Of a stretch of DNA of 25,892 bases, positions 6,356 to 13,614 are shown piece by piece. Position numbers and translations under genes: made by a program. Position 1 is the stretch's first letter. Each line of letters begins with the position of its first letter. Origin of the DNA: a virus. The DNA is taken from positions 1 through 25,892 of IMG/VR virus record IMGVR_UViG_3300046522_000596, one strand, 5' to 3'. The notes below the pieces were generated by a model. That model did not search any database, had not been told where the DNA came from, and saw only the letters and a program-made list of their open reading frames with translations.

Positions 6356-6436
6356 TGAGTTTAAAGGGGGAGGGAGTTACAGCGGTGCTTTACTGGTGTA
6401 TTACATGTCGCATATCGCAGTGAAAGGACGCTCAGC

Positions 6437-6826
6437 TTGATCAGATATCTTTCTTTTCTACTTCTGTTCCCAGTCGGTTCGGCATCAGCATACGATCCTG
6501 AACGAGCATCGAATAACCTCGCGCACGAGTTTGCGGAGTGCGCCGCTTATTACTCGATATCCTCGGAGATAATTTCACGTACTAAGCCTGAAGTAGCGAA
6601 GCAAATCGACGATGCAGCTGATCGTGCTTATGTGGGATCCAGGACGCTGACGAGTAAGAAAGTGACCGAAGCAAGAGTCGAAATGGCGGTCAAATCAATG
6701 ACCAAGGAATTGGACAATGACATCGCAAACTTTTCAATTCTCATAAATAAGTACTCAGACAACTGTCAGGAGGCAGTCACTGATCCGGAAGCTCGAATGA
6801 ATTACTGGCTCAAGAAGGAGGGCTGA
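6437..6826 (+). CDS. Secreted hypothetical protein (129 aa), rightward accessory gene
   Basis: TTG start at 6437 with AAAGGA upstream. The N-terminus is a clear signal peptide (MIRYLSFLLLFPVGSASA, cleavage likely before Tyr-Asp), followed by about 110 mostly helical residues with two Cys (AECAAYY and DNCQEA) that could pair in the periplasm. No known domain is recognised. It is transcribed against the phage block, and its stop codon abuts the stop of the facing leftward ORF with no spacer (TGATCA at 6824-6829). Possible roles such as surface alteration or superinfection exclusion are guesses from context. Confidence 0.7.
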   Translation: MIRYLSFLLLFPVGSASAYDPERASNNLAHEFAECAAYYSISSEIISRTKPEVAKQIDDAADRAYVGSRTLTSKKVTEARVEMAVKSMTKELDNDIANFSILINKYSDNCQEAVTDPEARMNYWLKKEG

Positions 6827-6877
6827 TCAGCCAGCGATCTCCATCGACAACAGATCATGGGCATTCACAACCGTCAT
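6827..6877 (-). CDS. 16-residue ORF, ATGA-linked, possibly a truncated gene
   Basis: ATG at 6875-6877 overlaps the stop of the gene at 6874-7515 (ATGA). The product MTVVNAHDLLSMEIAG is soluble in character. Its stop codon directly abuts the stop of the rightward secreted gene. It may be the surviving start of a longer phage gene cut by insertion of that gene, or a real micro-ORF. Confidence 0.4.
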   Translation of the reverse strand: MTVVNAHDLLSMEIAG

Positions 6878-7515
6878 GCCGCCACCTGCAGCTGTTGCTG
6901 GCGCAGTGCTTGCTGAACCGCCTCTACAACGCGGCGCAGGTACGTGAATTCGTGGTTTTCTTCGACAGCCTTACCATCGAGCGGGTAATGCCATTCCTCG
7001 CCGAACAGCTCGGTCAGCAGCTTGCTGTGATGCCAGCATTCGTTTGGCGTCTCGATGTCGCTCAGAACGCCGATGTCATGCCAAAGCTCGCGGGCCTCGC
7101 TTTTGCTCAGCTCGCCAAGTTCCCAGTCGTGGCGCCCGGTCTGCTGGCGACGGCGCTGGACGATGCACTTTTTAGCGAAGGTATGGAGCGCGTCACCGCT
7201 GAATCGCGTGCTACTGATACCGCGATCCAAGCAGTTCAGAACGTAATCCCAGCCGCAATCGGCTACGAACTGCGCGACGGTACGCGGCCCCATGCCGCCC
7301 CAGTAGGCGTTCCAACTCTTGTCCCAGCAGTTGATGGTGATCTTGCCCTGGGCGGTCTGGTAGTTCGGGTTGGATTCGGTCGGGCAGTCACGCCGGCCAA
7401 AGTCTTCGAGGAACACGGTTATCGCGTCGAGCCGCGGGGCGCCGGTGATAACCAGCTTCGTCACTGTCGAGCGCTCAACCTTTAGCGGTTCAGCGATTTT
7501 GTTTTCTGTGGGCAC
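6874..7515 (-). CDS. Hypothetical phage protein (213 aa)
   Basis: GTG start at 7513-7515 preceded by GAGG. The product has a beta-type N-terminal part (VTKLVITGAPRLDAITVFLED) with Cys, then TAQGKITINCWDKSWNAYWG and a helical region with GPRTVAQFVADC, and a C-terminal helix rich in Gln (VVEAVQQALRQQQ). The pattern is that of a conserved soluble protein of lambdoid early regions, but I do not know its function. It follows the methyltransferase in the leftward order, although two rightward genes now separate them. Confidence 0.65.
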   Translation of the reverse strand: MPTENKIAEPLKVERSTVTKLVITGAPRLDAITVFLEDFGRRDCPTESNPNYQTAQGKITINCWDKSWNAYWGGMGPRTVAQFVADCGWDYVLNCLDRGISSTRFSGDALHTFAKKCIVQRRRQQTGRHDWELGELSKSEARELWHDIGVLSDIETPNECWHHSKLLTELFGEEWHYPLDGKAVEENHEFTYLRRVVEAVQQALRQQQLQVAA

Positions 7516-7563
7516 GGGGAAACCTCGGAGCTATAGTTCGCTTTTTTCGAAAGGAGTTCGGGC

Positions 7564-8265
7564 ATGGGTGTTGCGGAGGATAAAGTTGTTGAGGATCTCA
7601 AACAGGGCTACCGGAAGACTGCAAACCGGTATCTAAGGGGTTGCAAGACTCTTCTCTGCATTGCTTTTTTTGCGCCACTTATTGCGATTTTGGACATTCG
7701 CCCAAGCTTCGAAACTATTGAAGTTTGGTTTCAGCGAAGCGGGGCAATAACCACGGTTTATGCTCTTCTGAGCACAACGGTCGCCGATATGGGGCTGAGA
7801 AAGCTCCACCGACCCGGTGAGAACGGTGACTTATACAAGCTTCAAGTTCTCGATGAGTTTGCGAACTCATTCGAAAAAGCCCGTTGGATTGCCTTGGTCT
7901 TTACGGTAATTGGCACCCTGATTTGGGGTTATGGCGATACTGTTCTCAAGTACATCTTCCAATTGTGGGCGAGCTTCGGATTTCTGGCCAAGGGTGATTT
8001 CATGAAGGACTTTGTTCTATACGCTTCGTTGGCAACTGGTTTGCTTTCAGCCGTGTTCTGGATAATCTCGGCCTATGTGAAAGTAAAACCTGGCCCTGAA
8101 GTTCAAAATGAGAACGGCATGATTGATCATCGCCAGATTATCGATGGCGATGACACAAAACTTACGATGCGTAAGCAGTCGATCTGGAACAGTCGGGCTG
8201 CACTTGCTGCAGCTTTAACCGCCGTGTTGCAGGTGGCTTACAACGCTTGGCCGTCAGCGATGTGA
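7564..8265 (+). CDS. Multi-pass membrane protein (233 aa), rightward accessory gene
   Basis: ATG at 7564 with AAGGAG seven bases upstream, 48 bp from the divergent leftward gene. Four hydrophobic segments are visible: about residues 27-45 (TLLCIAFFAPLIAILDI), 105-122 (WIALVFTVIGTLIWGY), 150-170 (LYASLATGLLSAVFWIISAY) and 210-228 (ALAAALTAVLQVAYNAW). The N-terminus is a charged helix. I do not recognise the family; small membrane proteins in prophages are often superinfection-exclusion or effector proteins (SLATT-like is one idea). It sits against the phage operon direction. Confidence 0.7.
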   Translation: MGVAEDKVVEDLKQGYRKTANRYLRGCKTLLCIAFFAPLIAILDIRPSFETIEVWFQRSGAITTVYALLSTTVADMGLRKLHRPGENGDLYKLQVLDEFANSFEKARWIALVFTVIGTLIWGYGDTVLKYIFQLWASFGFLAKGDFMKDFVLYASLATGLLSAVFWIISAYVKVKPGPEVQNENGMIDHRQIIDGDDTKLTMRKQSIWNSRAALAAALTAVLQVAYNAWPSAM

Positions 8266-8310
8266 TGACTCGGTGTCACCGTCATAGCAGCTACATGGCA
8301 TGTTGGTCTG

Positions 8311-8383
8311 CTGGCGTGATTCGTTGAAGCGGAGTATTGGTGGATAGCCCGGCATGGGGCCGGTAAAAGGAGAATCGATATGG
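8311..8383 (+). repeat. Left flank of cassette A
   Basis: Matches 12199-12270. The first 19 bases (CTGGCGTGATTCGTTGAAG) are identical, the middle 18 are looser, then CCCGGCATGG-GCCGG (one difference in 16) and an AAGGAGA...ATGG that gives both cargo genes their ribosome site and start. The CCGGC...GCCGG part can form a small hairpin just before the ribosome site. Confidence 0.9.
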
Positions 8384-8622
8384 CTTCTTGGGATTCGTAC
8401 GGCTACCCAGAAAACGACCCAAAAGTGTGGATCACGTTCGGCCCGCAGAAGTATGGCCCGCCGCAGGTGGCGTTTCTCGGTCCTATTCGCCAGCCAGAAG
8501 GTGATAGCACGAAAGCGGTCGAGTATTACCAGGAGGTGGCAGGCCGCTGGTCCGATGAGATTGTGGCTCATGAAGAGCTGGACAAAATCGCTCAAGCACT
8601 CATCGAGCAGAAAGGCCTTTAG
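8380..8622 (+). CDS. Cassette A cargo: hypothetical protein (80 aa)
   Basis: ATG at 8380 with AAAAGGAGAA upstream. The product (starting MASWDSYGYPENDPKVWITF) looks like a small alpha/beta protein: a beta-rich first half with many Trp, Tyr and Pro, and a helical second half (AVEYYQEVAGRWSDEIV, ELDKIAQALIEQ). No signal or membrane segment is seen and no family is recognised. It lies between flanks shared with the gene at 12267-12521, yet the two proteins do not resemble each other. It faces the methyltransferase gene with 17 bp between stops. Confidence 0.65.
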   Translation: MASWDSYGYPENDPKVWITFGPQKYGPPQVAFLGPIRQPEGDSTKAVEYYQEVAGRWSDEIVAHEELDKIAQALIEQKGL

Positions 8623-8656
8623 CAATAGGTTGGGGCGGGTCAGGCGGCGAGCCGCT
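8622..8656 (+). repeat. Right flank of cassette A
   Basis: 35 bases that match 12536-12570 at 31 positions, both starting GCAATAGGTT. The repeat covers the stop and last codons of the facing methyltransferase gene. Confidence 0.9.
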
Positions 8657-10445
8657 GATAAAGCTCGATGATGTCGGCGGCATTGGCTCCCACCAAGGCT
8701 TCCGCCTCGTCCGGACAGACGCTGTTGCCGATCAGCCTGACCTGGTCCGTTTTGTTGATGTCGCGCCATTCTTCGGCGCCGGTGACCGGATCAACGAACA
8801 GCCCGCGATCGATGATGTAGTCCTTGTCGAAACCCTGCGCCGCCTTCAGCTCAGGCGGCTGCAACATGCGCAAGGTGATGTCCACCAACACATAGCCGCC
8901 AACCATCACCATCTCGGCCGGGACTTTGAAATGCTCCGGCAGGTGTTCGTGCATGAAGGCGGCACACCGGCGGGCGCCTTCCATCTGCTCAGGCGTGAGC
9001 GTGTCCGGCACCTGCACAATCTCGATCAGCGCAACCCGGTCCTTGGTCGGCAGGGTGTGCATAGGCTCGGCGAGCGAAATTCCGTCCTTCTCGTTGCCGT
9101 AGTACTTCACCAGGTAGGCGTTGACCAGCCGCTGATTGGCGCCGGACTGGCATATGGTTGAAATCGGGTCATAGGCCGATCGGCCGTCGCCTTTGTAGTA
9201 CCCGCCGTTCGCCTGTTCGAAGAATGCGGCCGATACAGCAGGGTGCCCAGTGCTGGTAGCGACCACGCCGAGTGGATTATCGACATCAGCACCAACCGAA
9301 CCTTTTCGCAGAGTGACCATGTTCGCCGCGGCCAGCGCGAAGTGCCCGCCCTTGACCTGGGCGACTTGCGTGCGCAGCGGCTCGACCGCGCTGAAGTTGC
9401 GCTGCGCTGAGCCATTGGCGCACTCAGTGAGGAATGGCGCTGCCACAGGCTGGACCAATGCGTGATGTGTGCCTCCAGCGCTGATGGTCGACAGCGCTTC
9501 GTCCACGCCGTGGGTGCTGGTGTGTGATTCCGAGGTACCTCGCATCGGGACAATGAACGGCTTCGCGCTGGTCAGCACATGACGCCAGCAGCCTTTGGCT
9601 ACGCGGCGCATTGTGTTCACTGCCATCGGCCTTTCACGGAAGATCGTCCGGCCCAGATTGCTCCAGTCGATGCACTCGGCAGCTGTGCGCCAAGGCTGCT
9701 GTTTCGCCGTCGGCTTTTTGTGGCGCTTGGGCTCCGGCCAGACGATCGCCTTCCCGTCACTGCGTGCTACCAGGTACAGGCGTTTGCGAATGGTTGGGGT
9801 GCCCGCATTTGCTGCAATCCGTTCGCGCCATTCGACGTTGTACCCAAGGCCGCGAACAAGTGCTTCCATCGGCACGAACTCGCCGATGGCCTGCATGATC
9901 TCCGGCATGTCCGGGTGATCGGCGGCAAGCCCCGTGCTGATCGCTGCAATGAATGCCTTGAAGGTGCGCCCGCGCTCGGCCTTGATCGGCTGGCCTTCGT
10001 CATCAATCGGCCCCCAGTCGCAGAACTCTTCGACGTTCTCCAAGAAGAGCAGCCGCGTCTTGGTGACGAAACACCAGCGAATCACTACCCACGCCAGCCC
10101 GCGAACGCCTCGGTCACGCGGCGCACCACCTTTGGCCTTGCTGTGGTGGCGGCAGTCGGGTGATGCCCAGATAATTGCAACAGGCTGGCCGCCCGTTGCT
10201 TTGCGAGGGCACACCTCGTACACGTCGGCGACATAGTGCTCTGTCTGTGGGTGGTTGGCGCGATGCACTGCCAAGGCGATTGGGTTGTGGTTTACCGCCA
10301 CATCCGGCTCCCGGTACGCCCGGGCTATACCGGTGCTGGCGCCACCACCGCCGGCGAACAGATCCACCACCAGCTCTTTTTCGAACGGCAGACCCATGCT
10401 TGGCTGGCCATGGATGAACTGAGGTAATTTCTGTTGTGCGGACAT
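8640..10445 (-). CDS. DNA C5-cytosine methyltransferase, phage type
   Basis: A 601-residue enzyme that would methylate cytosine in DNA using S-adenosylmethionine. Motif I is VDLFAGGGGASTGI at about 27-40, motif IV is ASPDCRHHSKAKGG with the catalytic Cys98, motif VI ENVEEF at 136-141, motif VIII TIRKRLYLVA, and motif X LIGNSVCPDEAEAL near the C-terminus. At 601 residues it is longer than typical solitary enzymes (300-450), the extra length lying mainly between motifs VIII and X, where target recognition is expected. No restriction gene is adjacent, so it probably protects phage DNA from host restriction. GAGGA precedes the ATG. Its last codons lie in the right flank of cassette A. Confidence 0.93.
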   Translation of the reverse strand: MSAQQKLPQFIHGQPSMGLPFEKELVVDLFAGGGGASTGIARAYREPDVAVNHNPIALAVHRANHPQTEHYVADVYEVCPRKATGGQPVAIIWASPDCRHHSKAKGGAPRDRGVRGLAWVVIRWCFVTKTRLLFLENVEEFCDWGPIDDEGQPIKAERGRTFKAFIAAISTGLAADHPDMPEIMQAIGEFVPMEALVRGLGYNVEWRERIAANAGTPTIRKRLYLVARSDGKAIVWPEPKRHKKPTAKQQPWRTAAECIDWSNLGRTIFRERPMAVNTMRRVAKGCWRHVLTSAKPFIVPMRGTSESHTSTHGVDEALSTISAGGTHHALVQPVAAPFLTECANGSAQRNFSAVEPLRTQVAQVKGGHFALAAANMVTLRKGSVGADVDNPLGVVATSTGHPAVSAAFFEQANGGYYKGDGRSAYDPISTICQSGANQRLVNAYLVKYYGNEKDGISLAEPMHTLPTKDRVALIEIVQVPDTLTPEQMEGARRCAAFMHEHLPEHFKVPAEMVMVGGYVLVDITLRMLQPPELKAAQGFDKDYIIDRGLFVDPVTGAEEWRDINKTDQVRLIGNSVCPDEAEALVGANAADIIELYQRLAA

Positions 10446-10518
10446 AGGGGATCCTCGCCGGGAGCACGCGGCTTCGGCATAATCGTTAATAGCGAAATTT
10501 TGGAGAGGTGAATCGAAG

Positions 10519-11301
10519 ATGGATCGGATGGTTTGGGCCGGATGTGCGTTGCTGTTCTTGGCCGGTGGAGTTTATTTCAATATTCTTCCGTTGTTTACTT
10601 GGAAGAAGGAAATGTCTGTTGCGGATATTGTGGGAGGGGTGTCCGCAATCGCTGCAGCATTTGCTGCATACGCATCTTGGAAGGCGGCAAACATATCAAA
10701 GCAGTCTGCTGAAGATAGTAAGTCATTTACTAGGGCTCAGCTATATATGAGTCATCGTCAAGATTTTGTTGAGTTAATTGACTATTTGTCCAGTGAGCTA
10801 GATATAGTATTTGTTCGCAAATACGAGCTATATCACAGATTGTTTCCGCGCAACCACTACTCTGGCAATTATTTCGACGCGGACGGAAGTCCAGTGGTTC
10901 TGGATGGTTGGGCTGAAAAGTATCAAGTTATTGTTGAGTTGACGGACCGCCAATTGAGTGAAGTGGAGTTGGATTTGTGGATTATGGCTTGTGGTAAGAT
11001 GGGCGAGGATTTGCAGTTTGAGTTTAAGCCGCAAAAAGGCTTGAAGATATTTTTATTTGGTGAAACGCCTTCCGATTCAATAAATACAGGGTTTACATCT
11101 GATCCTGCTCGCGAAGTGTTTTATTTTGGAGAGGTAATAAATCGAATATATGCATTTTGTGGGCGTCAACCAATTAGCCCATTGTTGATGGATGGACATG
11201 ATTTTCAGATAAGATTCAAAGAATACTTTTTAAAAATAAAGTCTGGCCAGACACGTCATCGGGTAGGTGATCCCGAGGCATTCTTTGAGGCTACGCGTTA
11301 A
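10519..11301 (+). CDS. Membrane-anchored protein (260 aa), candidate phage-exclusion gene
   Basis: ATG at 10519, GGAGAGG about ten bases upstream. Two hydrophobic segments at the N-terminus (residues about 5-22, WAGCALLFLAGGVYFNIL, and 34-52, SVADIVGGVSAIAAAFAAY) are followed by a coiled linker and a soluble domain of about 200 residues. The same layout occurs in putative abortive-infection proteins (the AbiC-like group), but no decisive motif is visible, so this is a suggestion only. The gene is clearly AT-richer than its neighbours (TTT, TAT, AAA codons), a sign of separate origin. Its TAA overlaps the TAA of the facing PP-loop gene (TTAA at 11298-11301). Confidence 0.75.
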   Translation: MDRMVWAGCALLFLAGGVYFNILPLFTWKKEMSVADIVGGVSAIAAAFAAYASWKAANISKQSAEDSKSFTRAQLYMSHRQDFVELIDYLSSELDIVFVRKYELYHRLFPRNHYSGNYFDADGSPVVLDGWAEKYQVIVELTDRQLSEVELDLWIMACGKMGEDLQFEFKPQKGLKIFLFGETPSDSINTGFTSDPAREVFYFGEVINRIYAFCGRQPISPLLMDGHDFQIRFKEYFLKIKSGQTRHRVGDPEAFFEATR

Positions 11302-12167
11302 TCACCACAAAAACAGTCGATGTCTTCGGCGTGATAGTCAAAGTCGAAGTCTGTCTGTCGGGATCGTTGCTCGGCAGACCAGCCCAAAGTCTTGTAGTCG
11401 GCGCGATCCTGCCGGAAGACCTGGCCAAAGCGCTCTTCCGTACCCGACCACCAGATCACCCTGGACGGGTCTTCCATAATGGTCTTGACCAGCTTCCCTT
11501 CGTTCTTCTTCCAGCACAGGTCGCAGTTCCCGAAATCAGAATCCATGCCGAGATCGAAGGGCTGAGCTGACCAGAACTCGGCCACGTCCTCCTTTGTGAT
11601 GCCGGCGGTGTAAGAAGGGCACATGTTGTCCCATCGGGTGCCGCCGCGATCATTGGCAGCCATCATGCGGTGATAACGTTTCGGTTCGTCATAGCGGATG
11701 CCAACGACGCAATCCCACTCGGTGTAGCCCAGGGCACGCATGTGCTTCTCGCCGATCTTCACCTTCAAGTACGCGGTACACATGTTGTTCGAGAAGTTCG
11801 GCAACACCGGTGGCAGGCTCTTTTCTGCCTTCCGGTACGCGGCGTAATACTCGAGCATTATGGTGAACGGTTCACCGTTGCGGCTGGCCGTTTCGAAGTC
11901 CACCGGCTTGTACCAGGGCGAATCGTCTCGCTGACCGTACACGCGGCACCACTCCATCCAGACAATGTTGACGTTCCAGCGCTTGGCGATTTGATCGATG
12001 AAGACCAGAGTCTCTTCGCGCTCCTTGCCGGTGTTCTGGAAGAAAAGGTGCACATCCGGCGGCAAGGTTCCGCCGTGGGCTTCGAGGATCTTGTAAACCA
12101 TGTGCCCGCTGGTGCGACCACCACTGATGCCGATCTGGGCCGGGCCCGTGATCAGGTAGGGATTCAT
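11298..12167 (-). CDS. PAPS-reductase-like PP-loop protein (phage type)
   Basis: A 289-residue member of the adenine-nucleotide alpha-hydrolase (PP-loop) superfamily. SGGRTS at residues 15-20 is the ATP-pyrophosphatase loop, followed by LFFQNTGKEREETLVFID, typical of phosphoadenosine-phosphosulfate-reductase family proteins. Cys residues occur in NNMCTAYLK, MCPSY, CDLCWKKNEGK and at the end in CFCGD, enough for a metal or Fe-S site. Phage copies near DNA-modifying genes are common and their substrate is unknown; nucleotide or RNA/DNA thiolation is possible. It lies one gene upstream of the methyltransferase in the leftward order. Confidence 0.85.
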   Translation of the reverse strand: MNPYLITGPAQIGISGGRTSGHMVYKILEAHGGTLPPDVHLFFQNTGKEREETLVFIDQIAKRWNVNIVWMEWCRVYGQRDDSPWYKPVDFETASRNGEPFTIMLEYYAAYRKAEKSLPPVLPNFSNNMCTAYLKVKIGEKHMRALGYTEWDCVVGIRYDEPKRYHRMMAANDRGGTRWDNMCPSYTAGITKEDVAEFWSAQPFDLGMDSDFGNCDLCWKKNEGKLVKTIMEDPSRVIWWSGTEERFGQVFRQDRADYKTLGWSAEQRSRQTDFDFDYHAEDIDCFCGD

Positions 12168-12198
12168 AACTGCTCCAGACAGCCGATTGCCTCGCCGG

Positions 12199-12270
12199 CT
12201 GGCGTGATTCGTTGAAGTGGGGTATTTGTGTTCGGCCCGGCATGGAGCCGGATCAAGGAGATCGAAATGG
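12199..12270 (+). repeat. Left flank of cassette B
   Basis: Second copy of the sequence at 8311-8383, including the CCGGC-n5-GCCGG hairpin and the AAGGAGA ribosome site. Its left edge is about 30 bp from the start of the PP-loop gene. Confidence 0.9.
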
Positions 12271-12521
12271 TGTTAGCGGATAGGCCGTACCCAGTTGTCT
12301 ATGAGCATCGAGGCGTTAAAGCGAAGATCGATTTCGAATGGGATAACGACAGTGATTCTGTGCCAACAGGACTTAGAATCGCTGTCGAGATCAAAGAAAG
12401 GCAGGTTGAAGCAATCCGTGAAAATGCCAAGTACAACAGCTTCAATGAGGCGTTAGCCCGCGGTAAAGCATTGGCGAGGCTAGACATCGATTTGACTCTT
12501 GGGCCTGATCTTTCGGCTTGA
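12267..12521 (+). CDS. Cassette B cargo: hypothetical protein (84 aa)
   Basis: The ATG at 12267 matches the position of the start codon in cassette A relative to the shared flank, which decides it over an upstream ATG at 12228. The product begins MVLADRPYPVVYEHRGVKAK, has a predicted beta half (VKAKIDFEWDND, GLRIAVEIKE) and a helix (NSFNEALARGKALARLDID). No signal, membrane segment or known domain is seen. It shares flanks but no clear sequence with the 80-residue cargo of cassette A. Confidence 0.65.
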   Translation: MVLADRPYPVVYEHRGVKAKIDFEWDNDSDSVPTGLRIAVEIKERQVEAIRENAKYNSFNEALARGKALARLDIDLTLGPDLSA

Positions 12522-12535
12522 AAACAGTACTCAGC

Positions 12536-12570
12536 GCAATAGGTTAGGGTGGGTCAGGCGGTGATCCGCT
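12536..12570 (+). repeat. Right flank of cassette B
   Basis: Copy of 8622-8656 (31 of 35 bases the same). It covers the stop and last codons of the facing zinc-ribbon gene, so the two phage genes facing the cassettes share their last few bases. Confidence 0.9.
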
Positions 12571-13150
12571 CGCCGATCACCGTGGTGGTGAAGCTCACCG
12601 AGTACTCGGTCACCAGTTCGAAACTGCCGCCGCAGGTATCGCACTCCATTTTTTTATCGCCGTAGTCCTCCGACTCAATGTGGATGACTGTGGCGCAGTG
12701 CGGGCACTTACACTCGTCTTGGCAGCGATAATCCCACTCGTCGTATTCGCCCTCGGCGACCTTTGCCAGCGCAGCGGCTTTGGCCTGGGCATCTTCCGCA
12801 TCTTGGCGGGGCTTGCAGGTCCAGCCATAAGGGTGCCCCCATGGCGTTTCTGTCAGCTTTGACCGATGAATGCTGCACAGCCGGCAAACGTCGTGCTTAT
12901 CGCAAACGCTGTAGCTCCACTGTTCGCCTGTGCCGTTGCACTTCGCGCAGCCAGAAACCCAGTACCAGGCGTCGTCGATACGCTCGGCGTACAGACCTAC
13001 CTCGGGCGGGGCGAGGCGCACTTCGGGAAGCCCGTTGCGATGTGGCTTGCCGTGCAACGCGTGATTCCAGATGTTGGTGCTGCCGGAGCGCAGGCGCTCC
13101 GTCCACTCGCCGGAGATTTCCGGAATCAGGATCTTCGTGTTCTTATCCAT
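12554..13150 (-). CDS. Zinc-ribbon-rich phage protein (198 aa)
   Basis: The ATG at 13148-13150 has GGAG eight bases upstream; a longer reading upstream has no ribosome site and is dropped. Four CxxC-type groups are visible: CAKCNGTG, CRLCSIH, CKCPHC and CDTCGGSF, the first and last resembling the DnaJ-type CxxCxG knuckle. This would bind two or more zinc ions, with roles in nucleic-acid or protein contact. The N-terminal 60 residues contain a Trp-rich region (TNIWNHALHGKPHRNG). It heads the leftward group with the PP-loop protein and methyltransferase. Exact family not known. Confidence 0.7.
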   Translation of the reverse strand: MDKNTKILIPEISGEWTERLRSGSTNIWNHALHGKPHRNGLPEVRLAPPEVGLYAERIDDAWYWVSGCAKCNGTGEQWSYSVCDKHDVCRLCSIHRSKLTETPWGHPYGWTCKPRQDAEDAQAKAAALAKVAEGEYDEWDYRCQDECKCPHCATVIHIESEDYGDKKMECDTCGGSFELVTEYSVSFTTTVIGERITA

Positions 13151-13193
13151 GGTGCTCTCCAATGCAGGGGCCGCACTCCTTGATCGGATGCGA

Positions 13194-13199
13194 TATAAT
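13194..13199 (+). promoter_or_regulatory. Candidate -10 box for the two-gene rightward module
   Basis: A perfect TATAAT, 60 bp upstream of the first gene of the module at 13261-14176. No good -35 box is at the proper distance. A TG lies three bases before the box, close to but not at the extended -10 position. Confidence 0.4.
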
Positions 13200-13260
13200 G
13201 GCATTTGGCCACGAAATCTGGCTAAATCAGGGAATGTTTTTAAATTTGCAGAGGTGAAAA

Positions 13261-13614
13261 TTGGAACTCGAACATCTAAATACTCGTAATGCAGATAACG
13301 ATAAATCATTAAGCGTATTTAAAGATCCAAAAGTTGTTCGCCAGTGGTTCAATGGAGAACATATACAGCTTGATGGCTGGCACTTCGTAGGGTGTCGGTT
13401 CGACAACTGCTCACTTACAGTGTCCTCCCCGATTATATTATTGGAACGCTGCTTGATTGACGTAAGCTGCAAGATATTTGTCAAACCTTCGGCTACTTCT
13501 CCAATAAAAATTTACAATTTGCGAACCATTGTCCTTGAAGGCTTTTCTGCTTTCTGGCCGACCTATCACGAAGATGGGACTATTTCGATAGGGGGCAATG
13601 AAAGTGGGATTTAA
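13261..13614 (+). CDS. Hypothetical protein (117 aa), first gene of two-gene module
   Basis: TTG start at 13261 with AGAGGTGA about four bases upstream; no ATG fits. The middle contains repeated short strands with Cys and Phe (WHFVGCRFDNCSLTV, LLERCLIDVSCKI), which resembles a small pentapeptide-repeat or beta-helix fragment, but the match is not good enough to name. The DNA is AT-richer than the flanking phage genes. Its 3' end overlaps the start of the membrane protein gene by 17 bases, so the two are surely made together. Confidence 0.65.
   Translation: MELEHLNTRNADNDKSLSVFKDPKVVRQWFNGEHIQLDGWHFVGCRFDNCSLTVSSPIILLERCLIDVSCKIFVKPSATSPIKIYNLRTIVLEGFSAFWPTYHEDGTISIGGNESGI

Noticed and set aside
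8264-8285. Interrupted palindrome GATGACTCGGTGTCACCGTCAT after the membrane gene
   Set aside because: It could be an operator or weak hairpin, but the loop is too tight for a terminator and nothing else supports a function.
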